DNA from: VMDH01 sp038108875
GTDB lineage: Bacteria > Pseudomonadota > Gammaproteobacteria > Magnimaribacterales > D2472
Length of the DNA stretch: 64,000 nt
Direction of reading: 5' to 3'
Assembly (NCBI GenBank): GCA_038108875.1
Contig: JAYNII010000005.1
Coordinates: 46,843 to 110,842 of the forward strand
The translations under genes were made by a program, and so were the position numbers. Shown piece by piece: positions 46,601 through 53,401 of the stretch; within the stretch, counting starts at the first letter, position 1; each line of letters starts with the position of its first letter. Below the pieces are notes generated by a model, which was not told the DNA's origin, searched no databases, and was given only the letters and a program-made list of their open reading frames with translations.

Positions 46601-46821
46601 TCGTTGATAAGCTTCTTAACAAAGAAGTTCAACTAGTCATTAATACAACAGAAGGCAGGCAATCCATTGAAGATTCTGCATCAATCAGAAGGACTGCTTT
46701 AGAAAGTAAGATATTTTGCACCACCACTGTGTTTGGAGGTTTGGCTATTATGGAAGCTTTAAAAAATAATAAAGAAGCTTGGTCTTTGGAGCCTATTCAG
46801 CAAATCACAAACATTAATTGA
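43606..46821 (+). CDS. carB: Carbamoyl-phosphate synthase large subunit
   Basis: Makes carbamoyl phosphate from bicarbonate, ammonia and two ATP. 1071 residues (E. coli 1073), two homologous ATP-grasp halves: the first begins LVIGAGPIIIGQACEFDYSG with PSFTLGGSGGGIAYN; the second begins VLGSGPNRIGQGIEFDYCC with PSYVLGGRAMELVN. Oligomerisation region about 405-550 and C-terminal allosteric MGS-like domain about 935-1071 (SVKDSDKKYLNKLIPLL, ATKGTAAAIKELG). Overlaps carA by 17 bases, and greA follows after 12 bases. In Pseudomonas greA also follows carB. Confidence 0.97.
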   Translation: MPKRTDLKSILVIGAGPIIIGQACEFDYSGVQACKALKKEGFRVILVNSNPATIMTDPSIADATYIEPINWEVIATIIEKERPDALLPTMGGQTALNTALTLSTKGVLAKFGVELIGAKKDAIDKAEDRELFDKTMKSIGLETPRSGIAHNMEDALEVLEKIGFPCIIRPSFTLGGSGGGIAYNIKEFKTICEKGLDLSPTNELLIDESLIGWKEFELEVVRDSADNCIIVCSIENLDPMGVHTGDSITVAPAQTLTDKEYQVLRNQSFKILREIGVDTGGSNVQFAVNPEDGRVVVIEMNPRVSRSSALASKATGFPIAKIAALLSVGFTLDELQNEITGGATPASFEPTIDYIVTKIPKFAFEKFPKAEPKLSTQMKSVGEVMSFGRTFQESFQKGLMSLEEGLYGLESICDFSSNDYTELLKHELSIPGPKRIFYVADALRNGQSIESINELTGIDSWFLAQINDLLQEEVILQGKDITRLSKDELMRLKQKGFSDRRIADLLGTSEAKVRTKRLSLGLKPSFKRVDTCAAEFETETAYMYSTYDGVCESRPSKNKKVIVLGSGPNRIGQGIEFDYCCVHASQALQELEIESIMINCNPETVSTDYDTSNRLYFEPIIDEKVLDIVDIENPLGVIIQFGGQTPLKLAETLIKHDIRILGTSFDAIDRSEDRERFQELVKKLNLKQPNNITITSADKAIDAANTVGYPLVVRPSYVLGGRAMELVNNPQELTKYLREAEKVSQQKPILLDSYLQDAVEVDVDVISDGKTFKIGGILQHIEQAGIHSGDSACSLPPYSLPKDIQKAISEQSIAIADELNIIGLMNIQYAIKERDIYIIEVNPRASRTVPFISKAIGSSLVKAATKAMLGISLEEQSFDPSLPDRYFVKEAVLPFDKFSNVDPILGPEMKSTGEVMGIGKSFGEAYAKAQLGAMKNLYFSGTAFVSVKDSDKKYLNKLIPLLIENNFSVIATKGTAAAIKELGYEVVVINKVMEGRPHIVDKLLNKEVQLVINTTEGRQSIEDSASIRRTALESKIFCTTTVFGGLAIMEALKNNKEAWSLEPIQQITNIN

Positions 46822-46833
46822 TATAATCATTTA
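46819..46833 (+). promoter_or_regulatory. Possible extended -10 promoter immediately before greA
   Basis: TGATATAAT (46819-46827) is an extended -10 box that includes the carB stop codon, and exactly six bases separate it from the greA ATG at 46834. Transcription would begin at or next to the ATG, and no Shine-Dalgarno is present. A consensus -35 is not seen. The motif is read directly; leaderless expression is an inference. Confidence 0.45.
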
Positions 46834-47310
46834 ATGGATAAACCACCTCTTACAAAACAGGGATTTGAGTTTATAAGGACTGAGTTACATGAACTCAAAA
46901 CTAAAGCTAGACCTGAGATATCTCAAGCCATAGGTGAGGCAAGGGCACACGGTGACCTTAAAGAAAACGCAGAATACCACGCTGCAAAAGAACAACAAGC
47001 GTTGCTTGAAAAGAAAATTGCTATTCTTGAATCTACATTAGCGAATTGCGTTGTTATAGATGTCAAGGAAATTCCATATACTGGTAAGGTTGTATTCGGC
47101 TCTACATTAACCCTTTATGATATTGATGAGGAAAGAGAGATAAAGTACAAAATAGTAGGTAACTTAGAATCAAATCCAGACAATGGCTTAATTTCAATAG
47201 ACACTCCAATAGCAAGAGGGTTATTAGGAAAAGGCCTTGAAGAAGAGGTTGCCATTGAAACTCCTGCTGGGATTAAAAAATTTGAAATCATTGATATAAA
47301 ACACATCTAA
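46834..47310 (+). CDS. greA: Transcript cleavage factor GreA
   Basis: Rescues backtracked RNA polymerase by stimulating 3' transcript cleavage. 158 residues, as in E. coli. The N-terminal coiled coil (1-75) has the tip acidic residues in GEARAHGDLKENAEYHAAKE, read in parts; the C-terminal FKBP-like domain ends with LLGKGLEEEVAIETPAG. The acidic tip pair matching E. coli D41/E44 is present in the GDLKENAEY motif. Position between carB and rlmE matches Pseudomonas, except that yhbY, usually next, is missing: rlmE starts at the very next base. Confidence 0.96.
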   Translation: MDKPPLTKQGFEFIRTELHELKTKARPEISQAIGEARAHGDLKENAEYHAAKEQQALLEKKIAILESTLANCVVIDVKEIPYTGKVVFGSTLTLYDIDEEREIKYKIVGNLESNPDNGLISIDTPIARGLLGKGLEEEVAIETPAGIKKFEIIDIKHI

Positions 47311-47895
47311 GTGAAGGTAAATCAAGATAAGTGGGCAATTAAAGCTCAAAGAGAAGGTTATAGAACTAGAGCTGTATACAAGTTAGAAGAAATCTTAAGA
47401 AGTCAAAATTATAAAATTCATAACAGTTATTCAGTTTTTGACATAGGGGCGGCACCCGGAGGCTGGTCACATTATTTAAAAAAAAAATTTCCAAAGTTAC
47501 AAATATCTGCAATTGATATTCTGCCAATTGAGCCAATAGAGGGAGTGGATTTTTATCAAGAAGATATTAGAAACATTGAACTTATTGATCAAATTAGACA
47601 AAAAATCGGAAGTTTTGATCTTGTAATCTCAGATTTAGCCCCAAACTTATCTGGCATAAGAGATGTTGATGAAGAAAATATCTATGAGTTAAATTTGATT
47701 ACTCTTCAGGCAGCAATTAAGCTTCTTGGTAAAGAGAGTCATACTAAATTTATTATCAAAACTTTTCAGAATGGATATCTCAAAAAATTTCGACAAGATA
47801 TGGGTATGTATTTTCAAAATATTATGACTTGCAAACCTGCAGCATCCAAAAGCAAATCAGGTGAGATATACTTGTTAGGAGAAAATTTATTATGA
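47311..47895 (+). CDS. rlmE: 23S rRNA 2'-O-methyltransferase RlmE (FtsJ/RrmJ)
   Basis: Methylates U2552 of 23S rRNA in the A-loop using S-adenosylmethionine. 194 residues with GTG start directly after the greA stop. SAM motif FDIGAAPGGWSHYL; the catalytic K-D-K-E set is seen in GYRTRAVYKLEE, VISDLAPNLSG, FIIKTFQNG and SGEIYLLG. It lacks the first 15 or so residues of E. coli RlmE (209). ATGA overlap with ftsH; the rlmE-ftsH pair is conserved widely in proteobacteria. Confidence 0.95.
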   Translation: MKVNQDKWAIKAQREGYRTRAVYKLEEILRSQNYKIHNSYSVFDIGAAPGGWSHYLKKKFPKLQISAIDILPIEPIEGVDFYQEDIRNIELIDQIRQKIGSFDLVISDLAPNLSGIRDVDEENIYELNLITLQAAIKLLGKESHTKFIIKTFQNGYLKKFRQDMGMYFQNIMTCKPAASKSKSGEIYLLGENLL

Positions 47896-49805
47896 ATAAT
47901 TTTTTAAGAAATCTAATTGTTTGGTCCCTGCTTGGTTTTGGTTTGGTCTTTCTTTTCAGTTCTCTTGAAGAGGCAAATTCTTCTAGAAGAGTCCAAATCA
48001 GTTATTCAGAATTTAGGCAAGACGTCCTTTCAGATAATATTGCAGAAATAACCTATAAAGGTGACCAGATGACGATACATGGTCAGAGGTTAGATGGCTC
48101 AAGATTTGAAACATTGCATCCTATTTATAAGCGTGATGAAGCATTAGAGGATGCTCTTGAATCAAATAGAGTAGTTGTAAATTATGAGAATGCAGAGCAA
48201 CCGTCTCTTTGGTCTCAACTTCTTGTGGGAGCATTCCCAATAATTCTATTGCTTGCAATATTTTTCTTCTTTATGCGACAAATGCAGGGCGGAATATCGG
48301 GCAAAGGTGGGCCGATGTCTTTTGGAAGAAGCAAAGCTAAGCTTATGGAAGGGGGTAAAGTAAAAACAACTTTCAAAGATGTCGCAGGATGCGAAGAAGC
48401 GAAGGATGATGTGGCTGAATTAGTTTCATTTCTTCAAGATCCAACTAAATTTCAGAAGCTAGGCGGAAAGATTCCAAGAGGAGTATTAATGGTTGGTCCT
48501 CCTGGTACTGGAAAAACTCTTTTAGCTAGAGCTGTTGCTGGTGAGGCAAAAGTTCCATTTTTTTCAATCTCAGGCTCAGATTTTGTTGAAATGTTTGTTG
48601 GTGTTGGAGCTTCTAGGGTCAGAGATATGTTTGATCAAGCGAAAAAAAATGCTCCTTGTATAGTATTCATAGACGAGATTGATGCAGTGGGCCGTCACAG
48701 AGGCGCTGGTCTTGGTGGTGGTCATGATGAACGTGAACAAACATTAAACCAGCTCCTAGTCGAAATGGATGGATTTGAAGAAAATGATGGGATCATCATC
48801 ATAGCTGCTACTAATAGACCAGATGTTTTGGATCCTGCTCTACTAAGACCAGGAAGATTTGATAGACAGGTAATTGTTGATTTGCCTGATCTTAATGGCA
48901 GGGAAAAGATTCTCAGAGTACATCTTAAGAAAGTTCCTTTATCTTCTGATGTTGATCCTAAAATTATTGCTAGAGGAACACCAGGTTTTTCTGGTGCTGA
49001 TCTTGCAAACTTGGTTAATGAGGCGGCCCTATTTGCTGCAAGACAAGGGGATAAAAAAGTTGAGCAATCCCATATTGATCTAGCGCGTGATAAGGTCATG
49101 ATGGGTCCAGAAAGGAAATCTATGCTTCTAACTGATGAGCAAAGGAGAATTACAGCCTATCACGAAGCTGGTCATGCCATAGTTGGTAAATTAATGCCTG
49201 AACACGATCCTATCTATAAAGTTACCATTATTCCGAGAGGAAGAGCGCTTGGAGTAACGATGTTTCTTCCTGAAGAAGATAAATATATGCAAAGTAAGCG
49301 CTATCTCCTTGGAAGAATTTCTGCTTTATTTGGTGGAAGACTTGCAGAAGAAATAATTAATGGAGAGGATTCCATCACAACAGGTGCTTCTAACGATATT
49401 GAAGTAGCTACAAATATTGCTACCAATATGGTTACAAAGTGGGGAATGTCTTCTCTTGGACCTCTAAAATTTGGAGAAGAAGAAACTAATCCATTCTTAG
49501 GTAGATCCGCAGCAATTCAACACCAATCGGTTGGTGAGGAAACATCTAACAAGATAGATATTGAAATTAAAGCTATCATCGATAAATGTTATCAAGATGC
49601 TAAGAAAATTCTTCAATCAAACCTAGACAAGTTACACTCCATGGCAGAAGCTTTATTAGCTTATGAAACCATAGATTCACATCAGATTAATGACATTATG
49701 GCAGGAGCTAAACCACGAGCCCCTAAAGATTGGGATGAAGGTCAGGTTATAAAAAAAACCTCTATAGCCGATCCAACCATAAAAGGTACTGCTGAAGAAA
49801 CTTAA
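47892..49805 (+). CDS. ftsH: ATP-dependent zinc metalloprotease FtsH
   Basis: Inner-membrane AAA+ protease; in E. coli it degrades LpxC, sigma-32 and damaged membrane proteins. 637 residues (E. coli 644). Two N-terminal membrane helices (about 5-25 and 108-128) flank a periplasmic domain. AAA domain with Walker A GPPGTGKT, Walker B CIVFIDEIDAVG, pore loop MFVGVGASR and SRH NRPDVLDPALLRPGRFDR. Protease domain with HEAGH and the third ligand region GGRLAEEI. Relevant here because LpxC turnover would balance lpxD-fabZ-lpxA flux. The gene normally following, folP, is absent; glmM comes after 16 bases. Confidence 0.97.
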   Translation: MNNFLRNLIVWSLLGFGLVFLFSSLEEANSSRRVQISYSEFRQDVLSDNIAEITYKGDQMTIHGQRLDGSRFETLHPIYKRDEALEDALESNRVVVNYENAEQPSLWSQLLVGAFPIILLLAIFFFFMRQMQGGISGKGGPMSFGRSKAKLMEGGKVKTTFKDVAGCEEAKDDVAELVSFLQDPTKFQKLGGKIPRGVLMVGPPGTGKTLLARAVAGEAKVPFFSISGSDFVEMFVGVGASRVRDMFDQAKKNAPCIVFIDEIDAVGRHRGAGLGGGHDEREQTLNQLLVEMDGFEENDGIIIIAATNRPDVLDPALLRPGRFDRQVIVDLPDLNGREKILRVHLKKVPLSSDVDPKIIARGTPGFSGADLANLVNEAALFAARQGDKKVEQSHIDLARDKVMMGPERKSMLLTDEQRRITAYHEAGHAIVGKLMPEHDPIYKVTIIPRGRALGVTMFLPEEDKYMQSKRYLLGRISALFGGRLAEEIINGEDSITTGASNDIEVATNIATNMVTKWGMSSLGPLKFGEEETNPFLGRSAAIQHQSVGEETSNKIDIEIKAIIDKCYQDAKKILQSNLDKLHSMAEALLAYETIDSHQINDIMAGAKPRAPKDWDEGQVIKKTSIADPTIKGTAEET

Positions 49806-49809
49806 TCAG

Positions 49810-49821
49810 TATAATATTTTC
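49810..49821 (+). promoter_or_regulatory. Possible -10 box directly before glmM
   Basis: TATAAT at 49810-49815 lies six bases before the glmM ATG (49822), in the 16-base ftsH-glmM gap. No Shine-Dalgarno is present. The arrangement copies that at greA and would give a leaderless transcript. No matching -35 is evident in the end of ftsH. Confidence 0.42.
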
Positions 49822-51135
49822 ATGAGTATTTCTTTTGGTACCGATGGGATTCGAGGGCCTGTAGAGAGTTTTATTACTCCTGAACTTTGTCTAAAACTTG
49901 GCCAAGCAGCAGGCCAAGTCTTAAAACAGGAAGGCCTAAATAGTGTTTTGATCGGCAAAGATACTAGAATCTCTGGTTATATGCTTGAATCTGCTTTAGA
50001 AGCAGGTTTTATAGCTGCTGGGATAAATGTAAAGTTATTGGGTCCTTTACCAACACCAGGTGTAGCCTATCTTACAAAATCATCTCGTGGGCAATTTGGT
50101 GTCGTAATAAGTGCGTCTCATAACACATATGAAGATAATGGTATTAAGCTATTTGATTCTAATGGTGTTAAGATTTCGAAAGACCTGCAAATCAAGATTG
50201 AAAAGCTAATAAGCAAGAATTCATTGAAAGTTGTGCCAGTTGATAAACTTGGAAAAGCTAAAAGATTCGATGATTCCGGTGCAAGATATGTCGAGTTTTG
50301 TAAATCAACTGTTCCGCATGATATATCTTTTAAAGGCCTAAGAATAGTTTTGGACTGTGCTAACGGGGCTGCTTACAAGGTAACGCCTACTATTTTTCAA
50401 GAGTTAGGCGCTGAGATCATACCATTAGGAGTTAATCCTGATGGTTACAATATCAATCAAAATTGCGGTTCAACAAATCCAGAGTACGCAAAAAAGGCAG
50501 TTCTTGACCATCGTGCCGATTTTGGTATCTGTCTTGATGGAGATGCTGACAGAGTCAAATTAATTGATTCGAGTGGCAATATTCTTGATGGAGACGATAT
50601 TTTATATATTTTAGCTACTGGAAATAAAAATAGAATTGGGCCATGGTCTGGAATAGTTGGGACGGTGATGTCCAATTTAGGTCTAGAAATTGCAATAAAA
50701 GAGCTTGGGTATGAATTTCAGAGATCTGATGTAGGCGATACCTATGTTAATGAAATTCTCACACAAAAAGGTTGGTACTTGGGAGGAGAACCATCTGGTC
50801 ATATCATTTGTAGGGATTTAGTGAGTACCGGAGATGGAACAATTGCGGCTCTTAAAACAATAGCTACACTGATTCTTCTTGGAAAAGATTGCAAAGAAAC
50901 TTTGCAGAACTTCAAAAGAGTTCCTCAAGTTGAATTATCAATTAATGTTGTCAATAAAGACATAATCAATCAAGAGAATATTCAGGATAAAATAAGAGAA
51001 ATTAAAAGCGATCTAACCATAGGGAGGATTCTTGTGAGACCCTCAGGTACAGAATCAAAAATTAGAATCATGGTAGAAGCAGAATCTGAAATAACTGCCA
51101 CCAAGTTTGCTAAAGAATTAGCAAGTCTTTTTTGA
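49822..51135 (+). CDS. glmM: Phosphoglucosamine mutase
   Basis: Interconverts glucosamine 6-phosphate and glucosamine 1-phosphate on the way to UDP-GlcNAc, the shared precursor of peptidoglycan and of LpxA. 437 residues (E. coli 445). Phosphoserine loop VVISASHNTYEDNGIKLF, metal loop CLDGDADRVKLID, sugar loop GGEPSGHIICRD and phosphate loop VRPSGTESKIRIM are all present. N-terminus FGTDGIRGP is typical. tpiA begins at the base after its stop. Confidence 0.96.
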   Translation: MSISFGTDGIRGPVESFITPELCLKLGQAAGQVLKQEGLNSVLIGKDTRISGYMLESALEAGFIAAGINVKLLGPLPTPGVAYLTKSSRGQFGVVISASHNTYEDNGIKLFDSNGVKISKDLQIKIEKLISKNSLKVVPVDKLGKAKRFDDSGARYVEFCKSTVPHDISFKGLRIVLDCANGAAYKVTPTIFQELGAEIIPLGVNPDGYNINQNCGSTNPEYAKKAVLDHRADFGICLDGDADRVKLIDSSGNILDGDDILYILATGNKNRIGPWSGIVGTVMSNLGLEIAIKELGYEFQRSDVGDTYVNEILTQKGWYLGGEPSGHIICRDLVSTGDGTIAALKTIATLILLGKDCKETLQNFKRVPQVELSINVVNKDIINQENIQDKIREIKSDLTIGRILVRPSGTESKIRIMVEAESEITATKFAKELASLF

Positions 51136-51864
51136 ATGATTACTTCAGTTGCTAACTGGAAGTTAAATGGCTCGGATGAGCTGTTCAGAGAATGGTTCCG
51201 TGAATTTAAGAAGGATTTTAATGGCGATTTTTCAAAAATAGCTATCGCTCCACCAACCCTATACATCCCATTATGTAATGAGTTAGGTGAAGATAAAATA
51301 ACTGTTTGTGCTCAAAACCTAGACTTTTCTAATGCTGCTGCACGAACAGGTGAGGTATCATTAGAAATGCTTTTGGATATGCAGTGCAGTATGTCAATTG
51401 TTGGGCACTCAGAGCGTAGAAATATTTTTGGAGAAACCTCTGAGATGATTCACAGCAAGTTAAAGAAAATTGCTGGTAAAAATTTCATCCCTATTTATTG
51501 TATTGGAGAGAGTCTTGATGAATATAACTCCAATAAATCATTTCAATCAATTGAAACTCAATTAAACTCAGAGTTATTATTGCTTAGAGAAGAAATTAAA
51601 ATATACATTGCATATGAGCCTATTTGGGCGATAGGTACTGGAAAGTTACCCTCAATTAATGAAATTGAAAAAATGCATGAATTCATAAAAAAAATGATTG
51701 CTTCTTATCAACACATTAATCTTTTAGGAATGCTTTATGGTGGGAGCGTTTCTCCAGATAATTCACCAGAATTATCAAGATCAAGATTAATTGACGGAGT
51801 TCTTGTAGGTGGCGCTTCCCTAAATGGCAATTCTTTTGCTAAAATCGCCTCCTCATTTTCATAA
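51136..51864 (+). CDS. tpiA: Triosephosphate isomerase
   Basis: Interconverts dihydroxyacetone phosphate and glyceraldehyde 3-phosphate. 242 residues (E. coli 255), single TIM barrel. Catalytic residues: Asn/Lys in VANWKLNGS, His in IVGHSERRN and Glu in AYEPIWAIGTGKLPS; phosphate site LYGGSVSPDN and GVLVGGASLN. A few loops are shortened. Position between glmM and secG is the Pseudomonas order; E. coli has tpiA elsewhere. Starts immediately after glmM and ends nine bases before secG. Confidence 0.96.
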   Translation: MITSVANWKLNGSDELFREWFREFKKDFNGDFSKIAIAPPTLYIPLCNELGEDKITVCAQNLDFSNAAARTGEVSLEMLLDMQCSMSIVGHSERRNIFGETSEMIHSKLKKIAGKNFIPIYCIGESLDEYNSNKSFQSIETQLNSELLLLREEIKIYIAYEPIWAIGTGKLPSINEIEKMHEFIKKMIASYQHINLLGMLYGGSVSPDNSPELSRSRLIDGVLVGGASLNGNSFAKIASSFS

Positions 51865-51873
51865 GGTTAAAAA

Positions 51874-52173
51874 ATGTTAATAACTGCTATTAAAGTCCTT
51901 ACAGTAATTTTAGCTATCTTGTTGGTTGTGCTTATCATATTGCAGCAAGGGAAGGGGTCAGATCTAGGCTCTGCTTTTGGTGGTGGTTCTTCAAATTCTA
52001 TATTTGGTGCTGTTGGACCCGCAGACTTTTTAGGTAAGTTAACATCTTTTATTGCTGCAGCTTTCCTAATACTTACTTTTGCTCATGCTTACATTCAAAA
52101 GCAAGAAAATACTCAGGAACTATTTGATATAGAAGAATTGACTGAAGAGTTACCCATACTCCCTAATCAATAA
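51874..52173 (+). CDS. secG: Preprotein translocase subunit SecG
   Basis: Small auxiliary subunit of SecYEG. 99 residues (E. coli 110). Two membrane helices (about 3-23 and 52-72) joined by the conserved Gly/Ser-rich cytoplasmic loop QQGKGSDLGSAFGGGSS and FGAVGPADFLGKLT. The C-terminus is acidic and short. AAGG upstream at close spacing serves as a weak Shine-Dalgarno. The last 11 bases overlap the convergent MerC-like gene; in E. coli the next gene would be leuU on the same strand. Confidence 0.95.
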   Translation: MLITAIKVLTVILAILLVVLIILQQGKGSDLGSAFGGGSSNSIFGAVGPADFLGKLTSFIAAAFLILTFAHAYIQKQENTQELFDIEELTEELPILPNQ

Positions 52174-52570
52174 TCTTTCTCTTTACTCTTAATAATTCAA
52201 AGTGAAGCGTTATGATTGCTCCTGCGCCTGTAATTAGCAAAATATTTGCTAAGTTTGAAGTTGTTAGAACATCGAGTATTAAACCAGCTAACAGAAAAGA
52301 TATGCCTAGACCAAGAACTAGATTAATAAAATTACTTACTTCGGAAGATTTCTTTAATACTAAATAAGCCACTAAAAGAGAGATTACTCCTAGAGAAACG
52401 CTTAATATAATGAAGCCAAAATGCATTTTTGGATCATCTAAAAAGTTTAAATAAATGAAGGAAGAAGTTGTATAGCCTGCCAAAATTAGAAAGCTACCTA
52501 AACAATGCATAAAACAAATACTTGCAATAGCAATTCCTGCATAATCAATTGATGTGAATTTTTTTATCAT
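52163..52570 (-). CDS. MerC-like small membrane protein
   Basis: 135 residues with four hydrophobic helices (about 8-30, 45-68, 80-101, 106-126). The first contains ASICFMHCLGSFLILAG, a Cys-x-x-His-Cys arrangement like the metal-site helix of MerC-domain proteins, which in mercury operons carry Hg(II) inward. No other mer genes are nearby, so the substrate is unknown; marine bacteria often have stand-alone MerC-domain proteins. No Shine-Dalgarno precedes the ATG at 52570; a perfect palindrome carrying a TATAAT lies directly upstream. It lies just 3' of tRNA-Leu on the same strand and overlaps secG at its 3' end. Confidence 0.72.
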   Translation of the reverse strand: MIKKFTSIDYAGIAIASICFMHCLGSFLILAGYTTSSFIYLNFLDDPKMHFGFIILSVSLGVISLLVAYLVLKKSSEVSNFINLVLGLGISFLLAGLILDVLTTSNLANILLITGAGAIITLHFELLRVKRKIID

Positions 52571-52589
52571 TATGTTATATTATAACATA
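52571..52589 (-). promoter_or_regulatory. Perfect AT palindrome over a -10 box, upstream of the MerC-like gene
   Basis: Nine-base arms TATGTTATA and TATAACATA flank a single T, ending one base before the start codon. Read on the minus strand it contains TATAAT (52579-52584), eight bases before the ATG. A dimeric regulator bound here would cover the -10 region; the resulting transcript would have almost no leader. The symmetry is certain, the operator role is an inference, and the site could instead be a chance AT palindrome. Confidence 0.5.
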
Positions 52590-52596
52590 ACATATA

Positions 52597-52683
52597 TGGT
52601 GCCGAAAGCGGGACTTGAACCCGCACGAGCGTTTGCTCACTACCCCCTCAAGATAGCGTGTCTACCAATTCCACCACTTCGGC
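52597..52683 (-). tRNA. leuU: tRNA-Leu, anticodon GAG
   Basis: 87 bases including an encoded CCA at 52597-52599. The acceptor pairs GCCGAAG with TTTCGGC; D-arm GTGGAATTGGTAGACAC; anticodon stem CTATC/GGTAG with loop TTGAGGG (anticodon GAG, reads CUU/CUC); long class II variable arm GTGAGCAAACGCTC; T-arm GCGGG TTCAAGT CCCGC. Closely similar to E. coli leuU, which also follows secG, but here it lies on the opposite strand. Confidence 0.97.
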
Positions 52684-52692
52684 AATTCGAGA

Positions 52693-52701
52693 ATTATAGC
52701 A
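52693..52701 (-). promoter_or_regulatory. Extended -10 promoter for tRNA-Leu
   Basis: On the minus strand TGCTATAAT forms an extended -10 (TG-n-TATAAT), ending nine bases before the first base of the tRNA. No convincing -35 lies 16-18 bases further upstream, which is tolerated with an extended -10. Confidence 0.6.
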
Positions 52702-52742
52702 ACTCAATAGAATTATGCGATGTTTGGTTTTTATGATTTTGC

Positions 52743-52770
52743 TTGACCAATATGGTTAATATTCTATAAA
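52743..52770 (+). promoter_or_regulatory. Promoter of initiator tRNA
   Basis: TTGACC (52743-52748), 16-base spacer, TATAAA (52765-52770): the second-best complete -35/-10 pair in the window, after that of the elongator tRNA-Met. Transcription would start near 52777, about nine bases before the mature tRNA. Confidence 0.75.
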
Positions 52771-52785
52771 CTTCACGATCTGCGA

Positions 52786-52862
<77 letters not shown>

Positions 52863-52879
52863 GTAACGTAAAATTTAGT

Positions 52880-52900
52880 GGGGCTTTGTGCCCCGTTTTT
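52880..52900 (+). terminator. Rho-independent terminator/attenuator between tRNA-fMet and rimP
   Basis: GGGGC (52880-52884), loop TTTGT, GCCCC (52890-52894), then G and five T. The stem is short but all G-C, followed by a U tract, and ends nine bases before the rimP ATG. It probably ends most tRNA transcripts and lets a fraction read into rimP-nusA-infB, as partial termination does behind E. coli metY. Confidence 0.7.
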
Positions 52901-52909
52901 ATATAAAAC

Positions 52910-53401
52910 ATGATTGAAAATAAATTAATTAATATTGTCGAGCCCTTAGTTCAGGGTAATGGATGTGAACTTTGGGGAATAGATTTAATTAGAGGTAAAA
53001 CGAAACCGATATTCAGAATATATATTGATGCTATTGGTGGAGCAACTATCGAGGATTGTGAAAAAGTATCTAATGACATTAACTTTGAGTTACCCGCAGA
53101 CACTGATTTCATTGATCTTGACTACGTTTTAGAAGTTTCAACTCCAGGATTGGAAAGAAAATTCTTTACAATACATCAAATGAAAGATTATTTGGGTCAA
53201 AAAGTTTTAATAAAAATAAAAGAGAATAACCAGTTGTTTCATGGTAAGAAGATACTAACTCTTGTAGATGTAATTGAAGAGAATGTTATTTTAGAAGACG
53301 ACCTTAACAATTCATTCACTGTGCCATTTAACACCATTCACACTTGTAATTTATCGCCTGACTATCAGGTACTTCTGAGGGAAAAAAATGAAAAGCATTG
53401 A
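52910..53401 (+). CDS. rimP: Ribosome maturation factor RimP
   Basis: Assists 30S subunit assembly, acting before S12/S5 region maturation. 163 residues (E. coli 150). N-terminal alpha/beta domain with GNGCELWGIDLIRG, FRIYIDAIGG and TIEDCEKVSNDINFEL; the family motif YVLEVSTPGLERKFF is clear; a C-terminal Sm-like barrel (about 90-160) follows. It starts nine bases after the terminator hairpin with no clear Shine-Dalgarno, and overlaps nusA by 14 bases. Confidence 0.95.
   Translation: MIENKLINIVEPLVQGNGCELWGIDLIRGKTKPIFRIYIDAIGGATIEDCEKVSNDINFELPADTDFIDLDYVLEVSTPGLERKFFTIHQMKDYLGQKVLIKIKENNQLFHGKKILTLVDVIEENVILEDDLNNSFTVPFNTIHTCNLSPDYQVLLREKNEKH

Noticed and set aside
48722..49099. 125-residue antisense frame within ftsH
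   Set aside because: Mirror of the conserved AAA coding region; no ribosome site and no recognisable protein.
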